A DNA stretch of 49,016 bases, from contig VHCZ01000015.1 in NCBI GenBank assembly GCA_016871535.1, forward strand, positions 1-49,016, given 5' to 3'. Under the pieces are notes generated by a model. That model did no database searches. It was not told the origin of the DNA and saw only the letters and a program-made list of their open reading frames with translations. Source of the DNA: Verrucomicrobiota bacterium (lineage in GTDB: Bacteria; Verrucomicrobiota; Verrucomicrobiia; Limisphaerales; SIBE01). The position numbers were made by a program, and so were the translations under genes. Position 1 is the first letter of the stretch; every line of letters begins with the position of its first letter. Of this stretch, positions 1 to 8,748 are shown piece by piece.

Positions 1-126
1 GGCGCCTGGCCGGCTGCGGCGTTGCTCGTCGGTCACAGCCCCAAAACGGGGATGCTCCCTCCTCGCGCCTTGCATCCGGCCAGGCGGCGCTCCCGCCAAA
101 ACCGGAAGTTATTTTTGCACAGACCC
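1..126 (-). repeat. Terminal repeat family C, left copy (truncated by window edge)
   Basis: Read on the minus strand this begins GGGTCTGTGCAAAAATAACT, and all 126 bases are identical to positions 48764-48889 on the plus strand. Both copies are bordered by TAA next to the GGG end (127-129 here). The GGG terminus and TNA-type border resemble the ends of IS5-family elements and their MITEs. The other end of the element lies outside the window, so length and terminal inverted repeats cannot be judged. No coding capacity is visible. Confidence 0.75.
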
Positions 127-283
127 TAAGGTGGGGCGAGGACTCCCGCCGAGCCAATGCCATCGAGGAAAAGCTCCGCAGGAGCGTCGCTCCACCGACG
201 TGAACTGAGGGGTTACTGGGACCCAAATTTGGAATGCCGCCTGCGCCGCGTCGTGTTAAGGATGAGCAAACATCCGCTAACTT

Positions 284-2368
284 ATGAAACAATTCCCGTT
301 TGGATTGCACCTCGCCAAAACCGCCATTGTCGCTGGCCTGGCGTTGTTCTGCGCTCCCGCGCCGATCCTGTGCGCGCAGGATCAACCCGGGCAAGCGGCC
401 GGGTCCGCGGGCATTAGCCCCGTGGCGCAACTTCTGAAACGCGAGATCATCGGCCCTAACCTGTCTCTCGCTGAAGTGCAGGACTTCGTCGAGAGCCGCC
501 TCCCGCGCATGCCGGCGTCCAGATCCGCCGCCGAATGGCAAAAACACGCCGAACAATTGCGGACGCAGATGCTCGATCAGGTCGTCTTTCGAGGTCAGGC
601 CGCGGCCTGGCGCAGTGCGAAAACAAAAGTCGATTGGTTGGAAACCATCGACGGCGGCCCCGGTTATCGCATCCGAAAGCTCCGTTACGAAGCGTTGCCC
701 GGCTTGTGGATGCCCGCCGTGCTTTATCTGCCGGAGAATCTTTCCGGGAAAGTCCCCGTCGCCCTCAACGTGAACGGCCACGACCCAAATGGCAAAGCCG
801 CGCCTTACAAACAAATCCGCTGCATCAACCTGGCCAAACGCGGCGTGCTCGTGCTGAACCCGGAATGGTTCGGCATGGGCCAGTTGCGCGGGCAAATGTC
901 CGAGCATTATCGGATGAACCAGATCGATCTCTGCGGCGCCAGCGGCCTGGCGCCGTTTTTTCTCGCAATGAGCCGCGGCCTGGACGCCTTGTTGTCGCTC
1001 GAAAACGCCGACCCCGAACGCGTGGTGGTCTCCGGACTTTCCGGGGGCGGTTGGCAAACGATTTACCTCAGCGCGCTGGATACCCGCGTCACGCTCGCCA
1101 ATCCCGTCGCGGGTTATTCCAGTTTCCTGACGCGGGTGCGGCATGTGTCCGACCTGGGCGATTCCGAGCAAACACCCTCGGACATGGCGACCGTTGCGGA
1201 TTATGCGCATTTGACCGCGATGCTGGCGCCCCGGCCAGCCTTGCTCACTTACAACGCCAAAGACGATTGTTGTTTTGCTTCGGACCATGCTTTGCCGCCG
1301 TTGCTCGAAGCCGCCGCGCCGATTTACAAGCTGTTCGGACACGAGAGCCGCCTTCGGTCTCACGTCAATTACGATCCGGGCACGCATAACTACGAAAAGG
1401 ATAACCGCGAGCAGTTCTACCGAATGGTCGAAGAATATTTCTGGGGGCGGAAATCCGAGGAGCACTGGAAAGAGATTCCGTCCGAGAGCGAAGTGAAAAC
1501 GAAAGAACAACTGCAGGTCGAACTGCCGTCCGAGAACGCGGACTTTCATTCACTGGCCCTGGATTTGAGCAAGTCCTTGCCTCGCGATGCCGCGCTCCCC
1601 GCTGATGCGACGGCCGCGAAACGCTGGCAACAAGCGCGCCGCCTGACGCTCCACCAGATCGTTCGCACGCGCAACTACACCGCGCAAGCCGAGCGCGCGG
1701 GTGAGGACGAAACCAACGGGGTCAAAGCCGTGTTCTGGCGCGTGAAGCTCGCCGGCCTTTGGACCGTGCCCGTCGTGGAATTGACTCGCGATCAACCGAA
1801 AGCCACGGCGATTTTGGTCGCGGACGGCGGGCGCACCAACGCGCTGGAGCAAGTCAACCGGTTGCTCGCTCTGGGCAACCGCGTGCTGGCTGTCGATCCG
1901 TTTTACGTGGGCGAGTCGAAGATCAAGAGCCGCGATTTTCTTTACGCGCTGTTGGTCGCGGCGGTGGGTGAACGTCCGCTGGGAATTCAGGCCAGCCAGT
2001 TGACTGCGATTGCGCGCTGGTCGCAAGCCGCGCACCAGAGCGGTCCCGTGGCGATTGTCGCGGTCGGCGCGCGGTGCAGTCTGGCGGCCTTGGTGGCGTC
2101 CGCTTTGGAAGCGCAAGCGATCGACGGCGTGGAACTCCACGGCGCGCTCGGCAGTTTGAAGGAGATCATCGAGCAGAACTGGGCCGTAAACGAGAAGCCG
2201 GAATTGTTTTGCTTTGGGCTGCTGGAAGCGTTCGACGTGAAACAACTGGCGGCCCTGGCCGCGCCCACGCCGGTTGTTTTCCAAAACGCGAGCGATCGCG
2301 TGAAGAAGGAACTGGCCGGCCTCAAGGACTGGTACAAACTCTTCGGCGTCGAGTACCAGCCGTGGTGA
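284..2368 (+). CDS. Exported tandem alpha/beta-hydrolase (acetyl-xylan-esterase-like)
   Basis: A 694-residue protein with a signal peptide (hydrophobic stretch about 13-30, cleavage near Ala31-Gln32). The first half is a prolyl-oligopeptidase/acetyl-xylan-esterase type alpha/beta-hydrolase. Its nucleophile elbow is G-L-S253-G-G-G, preceded by a conserved NVNGHDPNGK segment that would shape the oxyanion hole. The likely Asp is in YNAKDD and the likely His in DPGTHNY. The second half (about 430-690) looks like a second hydrolase fold, but its elbow reads VGARCSLAAL, so the nucleophile is degenerate. It probably acts in the periplasm or outer membrane on ester-substituted polysaccharide. The neighbouring sugar importer and sulfatases fit that, but the substrate is inference. 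The ATG follows a repeat-filled leader region. Confidence 0.7.
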   Translation: MKQFPFGLHLAKTAIVAGLALFCAPAPILCAQDQPGQAAGSAGISPVAQLLKREIIGPNLSLAEVQDFVESRLPRMPASRSAAEWQKHAEQLRTQMLDQVVFRGQAAAWRSAKTKVDWLETIDGGPGYRIRKLRYEALPGLWMPAVLYLPENLSGKVPVALNVNGHDPNGKAAPYKQIRCINLAKRGVLVLNPEWFGMGQLRGQMSEHYRMNQIDLCGASGLAPFFLAMSRGLDALLSLENADPERVVVSGLSGGGWQTIYLSALDTRVTLANPVAGYSSFLTRVRHVSDLGDSEQTPSDMATVADYAHLTAMLAPRPALLTYNAKDDCCFASDHALPPLLEAAAPIYKLFGHESRLRSHVNYDPGTHNYEKDNREQFYRMVEEYFWGRKSEEHWKEIPSESEVKTKEQLQVELPSENADFHSLALDLSKSLPRDAALPADATAAKRWQQARRLTLHQIVRTRNYTAQAERAGEDETNGVKAVFWRVKLAGLWTVPVVELTRDQPKATAILVADGGRTNALEQVNRLLALGNRVLAVDPFYVGESKIKSRDFLYALLVAAVGERPLGIQASQLTAIARWSQAAHQSGPVAIVAVGARCSLAALVASALEAQAIDGVELHGALGSLKEIIEQNWAVNEKPELFCFGLLEAFDVKQLAALAAPTPVVFQNASDRVKKELAGLKDWYKLFGVEYQPW

Positions 2369-2517
2369 GAAGGGTCAGGACTCTTCGCAGTCGTAACGGA
2401 TCCCTAATTCATCTGAAGGCACCATTTGAAAAGAGTGCACTTCTTCCGAACTGTCTGCTGGCCGTGAGCCGAGCCTTTCCTATGGACCCTCACGAAGGGC
2501 TTCGCTAATTTCGCTGC

Positions 2518-4023
2518 GTGTCCGAGCCGTTGCTGAAACTCGACTCCGTGGCGAAAGCGTTCGCCGGCCTCCTCGCGTTGAAGCCGATCCATCTCGAAAT
2601 CTCTTCCGGGGAAGTGCGGGGGTTGATCGGCGAGAACGGCGCGGGTAAATCGACGCTCATCAAAATCCTCAGCGGCGTTCACGCTCCGGACCAAGGGACA
2701 ATTCTCTGGAACGGCGCGGCGGTCCGCTTCGATTCACCGCGGGCGGCCCTGGCGGGGGGAATCGCGACGATTCACCAGGAACTGGCTTATTTTGGCCAAC
2801 TGTCCGTCACGGAGAATTTGCTGATGGGCGAACGCTGGCCGCGGCATTGGTGGGGCGGGGTGAATTGGGGCGCCTTGCACTCCGAGGCGCGGTCGCAACT
2901 GGCACGTTTCGATCTCGACCTTTCTCCGCGCGCTTGTTTCCACGAACTGAGCGCCGCGCAACGGCAGGAAGTCGCGATTGCTCACGCGCTTTGCCGGCGC
3001 GCGCGGCTGCTGATCCTGGACGAACCAACTGCGAGCCTGAGCGAGCCGGAGGCGCAACGCCTGTTCGCTCAATTGCAGCGCCTCCGCCGCGAAGGCGTGG
3101 CGATCCTTTATGTCTCGCATCGCCTGGACGAAATTCTGCAACTGACGGATCGCATCGCCGTCCTGCGCGACGGCGAGTTGGTCGCCAACTATCGCACGTC
3201 CGAAACGGATCTGAACCAGCTCGTGCGGGACATGGTGGGACGCGCGCTGGAACAGATTTATCCGCGCACGCGGCCGGCCCGGAAAAGCGAACCGTTGCTG
3301 GAGCTGAACGGCGTGAGCTGCGCCGACCTGTTCCGGCGAATCAGTTTCCGCGTGCATGCCGGTGAAATCGTCGGGCTGGCCGGGTTGGTGGGCGCGGGGC
3401 GTTCGGAATTGGGCCGCGCCATTTACGGCTTGTACCCGATCGACGGCGGCGCGATGCGGCTGTGCGGCCGTTCCTGGAGACCTTCCGCGCCTCATCAGGC
3501 CTTGCAGGCGGGGCTCGTTTATTTGCCCGAGGAACGCAAGCGCCAGGGGCTGGTGCTCGATCATTCGGTGCGCGACTCGATCAGCATCGGCTTCTCCGAA
3601 TTGATCTCGCGTTTTGGGTTGATCAAGAGTTCCGAGGAAACAAATCGGGTCGGGCAAGCGCTGGAGCGTTTTGCGATCCGCAGCCGGAGCCCAAGCCAGG
3701 AGGTCGGCACGCTCAGCGGGGGTAATCAACAAAAGGCCCTGCTCGCGCGCTGGCTGGAACGCGGGCCAACGGTGATCGTCCTGGACGAACCGACGCGCGG
3801 TGTGGACGTGGCCGCGAAAGCCGAGATCCACGCGCTGATTGACCGGCTCGCAGGCCAGGGCAAGGCCGTGCTCCTGATCTCCAGCGATCTGCCCGAAGTC
3901 CTGGGCATGAGCGACCGCGTGCTCGTGATGCACCGCGGCGAGATTGCGGCCGAACTCAGCGGTGGGAACATGACCCAGGAGAACGTCCTCCTGGCGGCAT
4001 CCGGGCTCTGGACTTTGAAATGA
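2518..4023 (+). CDS. Sugar ABC transporter ATP-binding protein (RbsA/MglA-like)
   Basis: A 501-residue protein with two ABC nucleotide-binding domains, the usual arrangement of the RbsA/MglA/XylG family. Domain 1 has Walker A GENGAGKST near residue 40, a Q-loop at IHQELAY, a signature around LSAAQRQEVAIA and Walker B LLILDEPTASLS. Domain 2 has the degenerate Walker A GLVGAGRSE typical of this family, signature LSGGNQQK, and VIVLDEPTRGVDVAAK. The start is GTG at 2518. It overlaps the next gene by ATGA, so translation is coupled to the permease. It powers uptake of a monosaccharide or related ligand; the ligand cannot be told from sequence. No binding protein gene is adjacent. Confidence 0.93.
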   Translation: MSEPLLKLDSVAKAFAGLLALKPIHLEISSGEVRGLIGENGAGKSTLIKILSGVHAPDQGTILWNGAAVRFDSPRAALAGGIATIHQELAYFGQLSVTENLLMGERWPRHWWGGVNWGALHSEARSQLARFDLDLSPRACFHELSAAQRQEVAIAHALCRRARLLILDEPTASLSEPEAQRLFAQLQRLRREGVAILYVSHRLDEILQLTDRIAVLRDGELVANYRTSETDLNQLVRDMVGRALEQIYPRTRPARKSEPLLELNGVSCADLFRRISFRVHAGEIVGLAGLVGAGRSELGRAIYGLYPIDGGAMRLCGRSWRPSAPHQALQAGLVYLPEERKRQGLVLDHSVRDSISIGFSELISRFGLIKSSEETNRVGQALERFAIRSRSPSQEVGTLSGGNQQKALLARWLERGPTVIVLDEPTRGVDVAAKAEIHALIDRLAGQGKAVLLISSDLPEVLGMSDRVLVMHRGEIAAELSGGNMTQENVLLAASGLWTLK

Positions 4024-4991
4024 AAGACCGCTACTCGCGCGCGTTGCTCCAGCGGCTCATCTTTTTGCTGGCGGGGAATCTTCTCCTTTTGGTCGCGATT
4101 CGATTTTACATGAAGGAAGGCGGTTCGTTCAGCCAGGTTTTGTGGCGGGCCGGCCCGAACGTGGCCCCCGTCGCCATCGCGGGACTGGGCATGACGGGCA
4201 TCATCTTCGCCGGCGCCATCGATCTCTCCGTTGCTTCCATCATTGTCGTGGCGGGCACGGTGTTTGGCATTCTCGTTTCTCACGGCGCCGCGCCTTGGGC
4301 GTGCTTTGCCGCGTGCCTGGCGACGGCGTGGAGCCTGTCGATGGCCAATGGCTATCTGGTCCGGCTTCTCAAGATTCCCGCGATCATTGTCACGTTGGCT
4401 GGACTGGCCTTTTACCGGGGTCTGGCGCTCATCATCGCGGACCTGGGTGTTCCCGGCTTTAGCGGCAACATCTCCGTGCCGGACGAACGGTATCACGGCC
4501 CGGGAAAAATGTACGCGGGCTGGATTCTGATCGGAGTGCTGGTTCTCGCGGCGATATGGGAACTGTTCGCGAAATCGCCTCGGCGCTGGCTTGCGCTGGG
4601 GAACTCCGAGGAGGCGTGCCGGTTGCTCGGCGTCAGTCCAGGAAAGGTGCTGCAAAGCGCGTTCTGCGCGGGCGGGGTTTTTCTCGGGCTGGCCGCACTG
4701 ATTTTCACCACGCGCGTGCAAGCCATCGAACCGGCGCGCATGGCGCTGGGCTTCGAACTGCAAGTCATCGGCGCGGTGGTCCTGGGCGGGACGAATATCT
4801 TTGGGGGGGAAGGCAGTTACGCCGGGACGCTTCTCGGCGCGATCTTTCTATATCTGATTCTCGAATTGCTGATCTACGCCGGGGTCAGTCCGTATTTCCA
4901 GGAACTCATCGCCGGAGCCATCATCGTTGCGGTGATCGGCCTCGACTGCGCGCTGCACCGGAAGGAAAAGTTGCTGGCCGAACTGGCGTGA
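4020..4991 (+). CDS. Sugar ABC transporter permease 1 (RbsC-like)
   Basis: A 323-residue, strongly hydrophobic BPD_transp_2-family permease with about eight to ten membrane segments. Family marks are GLGMTGIIFAGAIDLSVAS near residues 55-75 (the GxDLSVGS-like block), KIPAIIVTLAGLAFYRG and the C-terminal IGAVVLGGTNIFGGEGSY block, which corresponds to the EAA-like coupling loop. It starts within the stop codon of the ATPase gene (ATGA), so the two are cotranslated. It should form a heterodimeric channel with the permease encoded at 5059-6021. Confidence 0.92.
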   Translation: MKDRYSRALLQRLIFLLAGNLLLLVAIRFYMKEGGSFSQVLWRAGPNVAPVAIAGLGMTGIIFAGAIDLSVASIIVVAGTVFGILVSHGAAPWACFAACLATAWSLSMANGYLVRLLKIPAIIVTLAGLAFYRGLALIIADLGVPGFSGNISVPDERYHGPGKMYAGWILIGVLVLAAIWELFAKSPRRWLALGNSEEACRLLGVSPGKVLQSAFCAGGVFLGLAALIFTTRVQAIEPARMALGFELQVIGAVVLGGTNIFGGEGSYAGTLLGAIFLYLILELLIYAGVSPYFQELIAGAIIVAVIGLDCALHRKEKLLAELA

Positions 4992-5006
4992 AAAGCCCGC
5001 GAGAGT

Positions 5007-5040
5007 GTTAAATGGGTTAAATGGGTTAAATCGTTAAATT
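5007..5040 (+). repeat. Short direct repeat (GTTAAATGG) between permease genes
   Basis: Three to four direct copies of a unit close to GGTTAAATG occupy most of the gap between the two permease genes. The AT-rich tract stands out in GC-rich surroundings. It may be a slippage product; no hairpin or operator symmetry was seen. Confidence 0.6.
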
Positions 5041-5058
5041 GAATTTAGGGTTTGCTCC

Positions 5059-6021
5059 ATGAAACGTTGGGCATTGCCATCCTTGCTGGCCGCCGAGATC
5101 GCGTTCTTTACCTGGGTCAGCGCTCCAAAAATCCATTCGCTCAATGGATGGGCGGTCTATTTCCAGAATTACTTTGGTGATCTCGTGGCGCAATCCGCGC
5201 CGGTCATGTTGCTGGCGGCGGGGATGACGTTCGTGCTCATGACCGCTGGCATCGATCTTTCGGTGGGATCGATGGTCGCGCTGGTCGCTTGCGTGATGTC
5301 TTCCTTTCAGGCCGGGCCCGGATTCTGGTGGACCGCCGTGCCGGTGGGTTTAGCGCTGGCGCTGACACTTGGATTGACGAACGGCGTCCTGATTGCGGGG
5401 CTGAACATTCCCCCCATCATCGCGACGCTGGGCACGATGATCCTTTATCGGGGAATGTGTTTTGTGGTCATGGGCGATCTGGAAAAAGCGCCGTTTGTCT
5501 CGGTGCCGGGATATGAAAGCCTCGGACAATTCTCCGGCGCATTGGTTCTCATAGCGCTCGTGTTTCTCTTGGGGGGAAGCTGGTTCGAACGCTCGCGCTG
5601 GCGGCGCGAAATTCTCATGCTGGGCGGCAATCGAGTCGCGGCACGGTATGCGGGCATTCCGGTGACGCGCCGGCTCTGCGAGGTCTATGGCGCGATGGGC
5701 GTGCTGGCGTTCCTGGCGGCGCTGTGCTTCACGGCGCGGAACAGTTCGGTCAGCGCCAGTTCTCTCACGGGATTGGAATTGCACGTGATCGTCGCCGTCG
5801 TGCTCGGTGGAACCCGCGTGCAAGGCGGCGCGGGCTCGCTCTGGGGAAGCTTCCTGGGCGTCTTGCTAATCGCGGTGTTGGATGAAGGCTTGCGCGGCGC
5901 GGCCATCTGGGGCGAGCAAAACCTGCCGTTCAAAATCAGCCATCTGGAATATGTGCTCCTCGGTATTCTGTTGGTCGCCGGCGTCTGGCTAAATACACGG
6001 TTCGGCCGGCCGTCGCGGTAA
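5059..6021 (+). CDS. Sugar ABC transporter permease 2 (RbsC-like)
   Basis: A 320-residue BPD_transp_2 permease paralogous to the preceding gene. It carries the AAGMTFVLMTAGIDLSVGSM block near residues 52-72, NIPPIIATLGTMILYRGMCF, and VIVAVVLGGTRVQGGAGSLW near the C-terminus. About nine hydrophobic segments are visible. It sits 67 bp after permease 1 on the same strand and is presumably cotranscribed. Two non-identical permeases with one double ATPase suggest a heterodimeric transporter, as in several pentose and autoinducer-type systems. Ligand unknown. Confidence 0.92.
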   Translation: MKRWALPSLLAAEIAFFTWVSAPKIHSLNGWAVYFQNYFGDLVAQSAPVMLLAAGMTFVLMTAGIDLSVGSMVALVACVMSSFQAGPGFWWTAVPVGLALALTLGLTNGVLIAGLNIPPIIATLGTMILYRGMCFVVMGDLEKAPFVSVPGYESLGQFSGALVLIALVFLLGGSWFERSRWRREILMLGGNRVAARYAGIPVTRRLCEVYGAMGVLAFLAALCFTARNSSVSASSLTGLELHVIVAVVLGGTRVQGGAGSLWGSFLGVLLIAVLDEGLRGAAIWGEQNLPFKISHLEYVLLGILLVAGVWLNTRFGRPSR

Positions 6022-6059
6022 TTCGACCTCCGTTGTCCGACAACTCCTTCTCTTTCGTT

Positions 6060-6185
6060 CCTGTGTATCGTGGACCCTACTGCCAAGACCGTGAGATGGA
6101 CGACACGGAAACGGTTTGCAGTCCCACCTTTAGGCGGCCAGGACCGGCTAAAGCCCGGACTACAAACGCTGGGCTGCCGTCCCCC
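6060..6185. repeat. REP-like palindromic sequence between convergent genes
   Basis: The gap between the convergent permease and phosphatase genes holds a sequence with arms around CACCTTTAGGCGGCCAGGAC and GGCTAAAGCCCGGACTAC. A similar motif, inverted (GTAGTCCCGGCTTCAGCC), lies at about 45885-45915. It may also serve as a bidirectional transcription end, but no U-tract was seen. Confidence 0.45.
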
Positions 6186-6196
6186 CCACGGTTTCC

Positions 6197-7600
6197 TCAG
6201 TAAGTTCCCAAAACCGCCTCGCGGATCACCGCATAAACCTCGGTCGAATCGAGTTGCGCTTTCGCGAGCGGCGCGCGGTTTTGTGCGATGCAGATCGGCC
6301 AGTGCGCGGGATCGGAAGGCCGCCCGCCATGCGACCCTTTCACCAGGCTCGCGTCCAGCGGGATGACATCCATGAGCATCCGGAAGCCAAGTTTTTTTTG
6401 CAGCAGCCGCCAGGCAATTTTCAGCTTGATCAACGGCTGCGCCGGATCGAGGAACAACTCGACTGGATCGTAGCCCGGCTTGCGATGAATATCGACGCAG
6501 CGCGCAAAGTCCGGAGCGATCCGATCTTCCAGCCAGTAGTAGTAGGTGAACCAGGCGCGCTCCGACGCAACGGCGATCAGGTCACCCGCGCGGGGATGAT
6601 CGATGCCGAGCGCGGCTTGTTGCTGGCGTCCCAGCACCTGGGCGATGCCGTCCTGTTTTTCCAGCAAGCTGCGCGCTTTGTTCTCCAACGTCCGGTCGTT
6701 CACATAGACGTGCGCGACCTGATGATCCGCCACGGCGAAGACTTTGCTCGCGCCGCTATCGAGCAGTTCCAGGCCCAGTTCGTCTTTGATCGCCAGCCAG
6801 CCTTGCGCGCGGAACAGGCGATTCAAGTGGATCGGCGTGTCCGCGTCGATGATTCCGTATTCGGACAACAGCAGCACCTGCACGGAACGGGCGCGGAAAA
6901 AATCAATCAGATCGCCAATGATGGCGTCGATGTGCTGCACGTCCCGAACCAGGGCCGGATTCGCCGGGCCGAGCCGTTGCAGGTTGTAATCCAGGTGTGG
7001 CAAATAAATGAGCGAAAGCGTCGGGTGGTATCTGTTTTCAATCCATTGTGCCGATTCGGCGATCCAGCGCGACGCGGCGTCGGCGCGGCCTTGCGGAGAA
7101 TCCACGCCCGCCGCCGGTCCCCAAAACGCCGGGAATGGAAACTCCCCGAGGTCCTTCTTGATTTCGGAGCGAATGGACAACGGCGACGCGTAGATGTCGA
7201 AGACCTTGCGGCCATCGGCCGGGTACATCGGGCGCGGGGTGATGGAGTAATCGGCGGTGGAATACATGTTGTGCCACCAAAAAAGTTTTGCGCACGTGAA
7301 GGCGGGGTCTTGCGCGCGGAGTTCGTCCCAGATTTTGCGGCCCTGGACGAGGTGATTGGATTGTTTCCAGAACTGAACTTCGGCCAACTCGCGGTGGTAC
7401 CACCCATTGCCCACGATTCCGTGCCGGTTCGGCAAAGTGCCGGTGAGATAATTCGATTGCGCGGTGCACGTGACGGCGGGGAACGCGGGGACAATTGTGG
7501 CCAGCCCGCCTTTCCCGGCGAATTCATTGATTCTCGGCGTCGCCGGTCCCAGAAGCGACCGGCAGAGCCCCACGACGTCAATGACCGCGGTCCGCTTCAT
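6197..7600 (-). CDS. Alkaline-phosphatase-superfamily protein (nucleotide pyrophosphatase/phosphodiesterase-like)
   Basis: About 467 residues starting at MKRTAVIDVVGL; the frame is open further upstream to 7636, but this start places the first metal-binding Asp (IDVVGL) at the N-terminus as is usual. The superfamily nucleophile region reads PAVTCTAQSNYLTGTLPNRHGIVGN, close to the NPP/type I phosphodiesterase pattern with a catalytic Thr. Further metal ligands are likely in LLLSEYGI and VADHQVAHV. There is no signal peptide. The UbiA-like gene lies immediately upstream on the same strand, about 160 bp away. Phosphodiesterase proteins of this kind paired with UbiA-like proteins occur in ebo-type clusters, thought to move metabolites to the periplasm. 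Assignment to that system is inference, since the other ebo genes are not here. Confidence 0.75.
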   Translation of the reverse strand: MKRTAVIDVVGLCRSLLGPATPRINEFAGKGGLATIVPAFPAVTCTAQSNYLTGTLPNRHGIVGNGWYHRELAEVQFWKQSNHLVQGRKIWDELRAQDPAFTCAKLFWWHNMYSTADYSITPRPMYPADGRKVFDIYASPLSIRSEIKKDLGEFPFPAFWGPAAGVDSPQGRADAASRWIAESAQWIENRYHPTLSLIYLPHLDYNLQRLGPANPALVRDVQHIDAIIGDLIDFFRARSVQVLLLSEYGIIDADTPIHLNRLFRAQGWLAIKDELGLELLDSGASKVFAVADHQVAHVYVNDRTLENKARSLLEKQDGIAQVLGRQQQAALGIDHPRAGDLIAVASERAWFTYYYWLEDRIAPDFARCVDIHRKPGYDPVELFLDPAQPLIKLKIAWRLLQKKLGFRMLMDVIPLDASLVKGSHGGRPSDPAHWPICIAQNRAPLAKAQLDSTEVYAVIREAVLGTY

Positions 7601-7651
7601 GCAGTCCAAGGAGAGCATCCAAGGTTGCGGAACCATACACCGCCCATGAAC

Positions 7652-7738
7652 GGGTAAGGACGCGTTCCACCGCGTCCCTGGAATTGCTCCTTCGATGGCT
7701 CAGTAAGGTCAGGGACGGAGTGGAATCCGTCCCTACCC
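7652..7738. repeat. Palindromic repeat family E
   Basis: Inverted arms GGGTAAGGACGCGTTCC and GGAATCCGTCCCTACCC, each itself partly palindromic, lie in the gap between the UbiA-like and phosphatase genes. The same type of sequence (GATGCGTTCCACCGCGTCCC / GGGACGCGGTGGAACGCGTC) recurs at 36862-37024. Confidence 0.65.
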
Positions 7739-7760
7739 TGGAGAATGGCACGGAAAGACT

Positions 7761-8639
7761 TCATGTCGCCGGGATAAAACGCTGAAACAAAAGCGCCGCG
7801 ACGAAAAACAGCGCAAAGATCCAACCCATCGACGCCGCGGCGTCCGCCACCGCCAGCAGATCCACCAACACGATGCCCGCCAGCAATCCGGAGACCGTCA
7901 GGCCAATGCTCCGGTTCGGGCCGCCGAAGGTATAGCGGAGACACCGAATGATCCACGCACCCAGGATAGCCGAGAGCACCAGGGCGCGCATCCGGTAGGC
8001 GCCGTCATTCACGAGCAGAGCCAGCAGCACGGGAGCCGCCAGCAAATAACAAGGCCAATGCCGCAGCGGACCGCGCGGGCTTTCCTTTCGCGCGAGGTAG
8101 CTCAAGCCGACGATGTAGGCGCCCAGCACGAGCGCACTCCAACCCGCGAGCCCGGTCACGCCTTGCCGCCCCGTTGAGGCGGCGACGAGATAAAGCAAAA
8201 ACCGGCACGCGGCCATCAGCACAGGGGAGAAGGTGATGATTTTGTGGACGGCATCGTAGAGGACGATGGTTCCCGCCAGCACGAGTCCCAAAAACGCCGG
8301 CGTGGCTCCCAGAAGGGCGAGGAAAAGAGTTCCCACCGCGAGCCAGGAGAAACCCCAGATCCACACTTCGCCGACGTCGATGGCGGCGGAAGGAATGGGC
8401 CGTTCCTTGCGGTGTTGACGGTCGAAGTCGGTGTCGAACGCGTCATTCAAAAACATCCCGCCGAGATAAAGGCACGTCGTGCCCGCGCAGAGCGCGGCGA
8501 ACTTCAGGCCGCTCTCGCCCCCGCCTCCCAGCAGCCAGCCCGCGAGGCAATTCGACCAGACCGTCGGGAGATTCGAGACCCGCCCGAGGAGCAGCAACGT
8601 CCGAAACTGAGTGAGCGTGTCGGTTTTGGCCAAAGGCAT
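7761..8639 (-). CDS. UbiA-family prenyltransferase-like membrane protein (EboC-like)
   Basis: A 292-residue polytopic protein with about eight membrane segments. The first UbiA aspartate-rich motif is visible as N65-DAFDTDFD followed by RKERPIPS. The second motif region reads VLYDAVHKI, with only one Asp. UbiA enzymes transfer prenyl chains to aromatic or other acceptors. Lack of a clean second DxxxD box and pairing with the phosphodiesterase gene recall the EboC branch rather than ubiquinone or menaquinone enzymes. It is divergent from the sulfatase gene at 8749 and is probably the first gene of the two-gene minus-strand unit. Confidence 0.75.
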   Translation of the reverse strand: MPLAKTDTLTQFRTLLLLGRVSNLPTVWSNCLAGWLLGGGGESGLKFAALCAGTTCLYLGGMFLNDAFDTDFDRQHRKERPIPSAAIDVGEVWIWGFSWLAVGTLFLALLGATPAFLGLVLAGTIVLYDAVHKIITFSPVLMAACRFLLYLVAASTGRQGVTGLAGWSALVLGAYIVGLSYLARKESPRGPLRHWPCYLLAAPVLLALLVNDGAYRMRALVLSAILGAWIIRCLRYTFGGPNRSIGLTVSGLLAGIVLVDLLAVADAAASMGWIFALFFVAALLFQRFIPAT

Positions 8640-8748
8640 CGCCCTGGAAGGAAATCAGGAAAGCCGAAAAAAGCAACACGAGCCGAGGCCCAAATCGTTA
8701 CCACGTTAATTCGGTGAAAAGTCTTCGCCAAAAGGGTCGAATCAGACT

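Noticed and set aside
157-417. Open frame ahead of the first hydrolase gene
   Set aside because: It overlaps the hydrolase signal peptide in another frame and shows no motif.
6254-7657. Long open frame on the plus strand opposite the phosphatase gene (467 codons)
   Set aside because: It is antisense to a gene with clear family motifs; its residues are Arg/Ala/Gly-rich with no domain. GC-rich codon bias leaves the opposite frame open.
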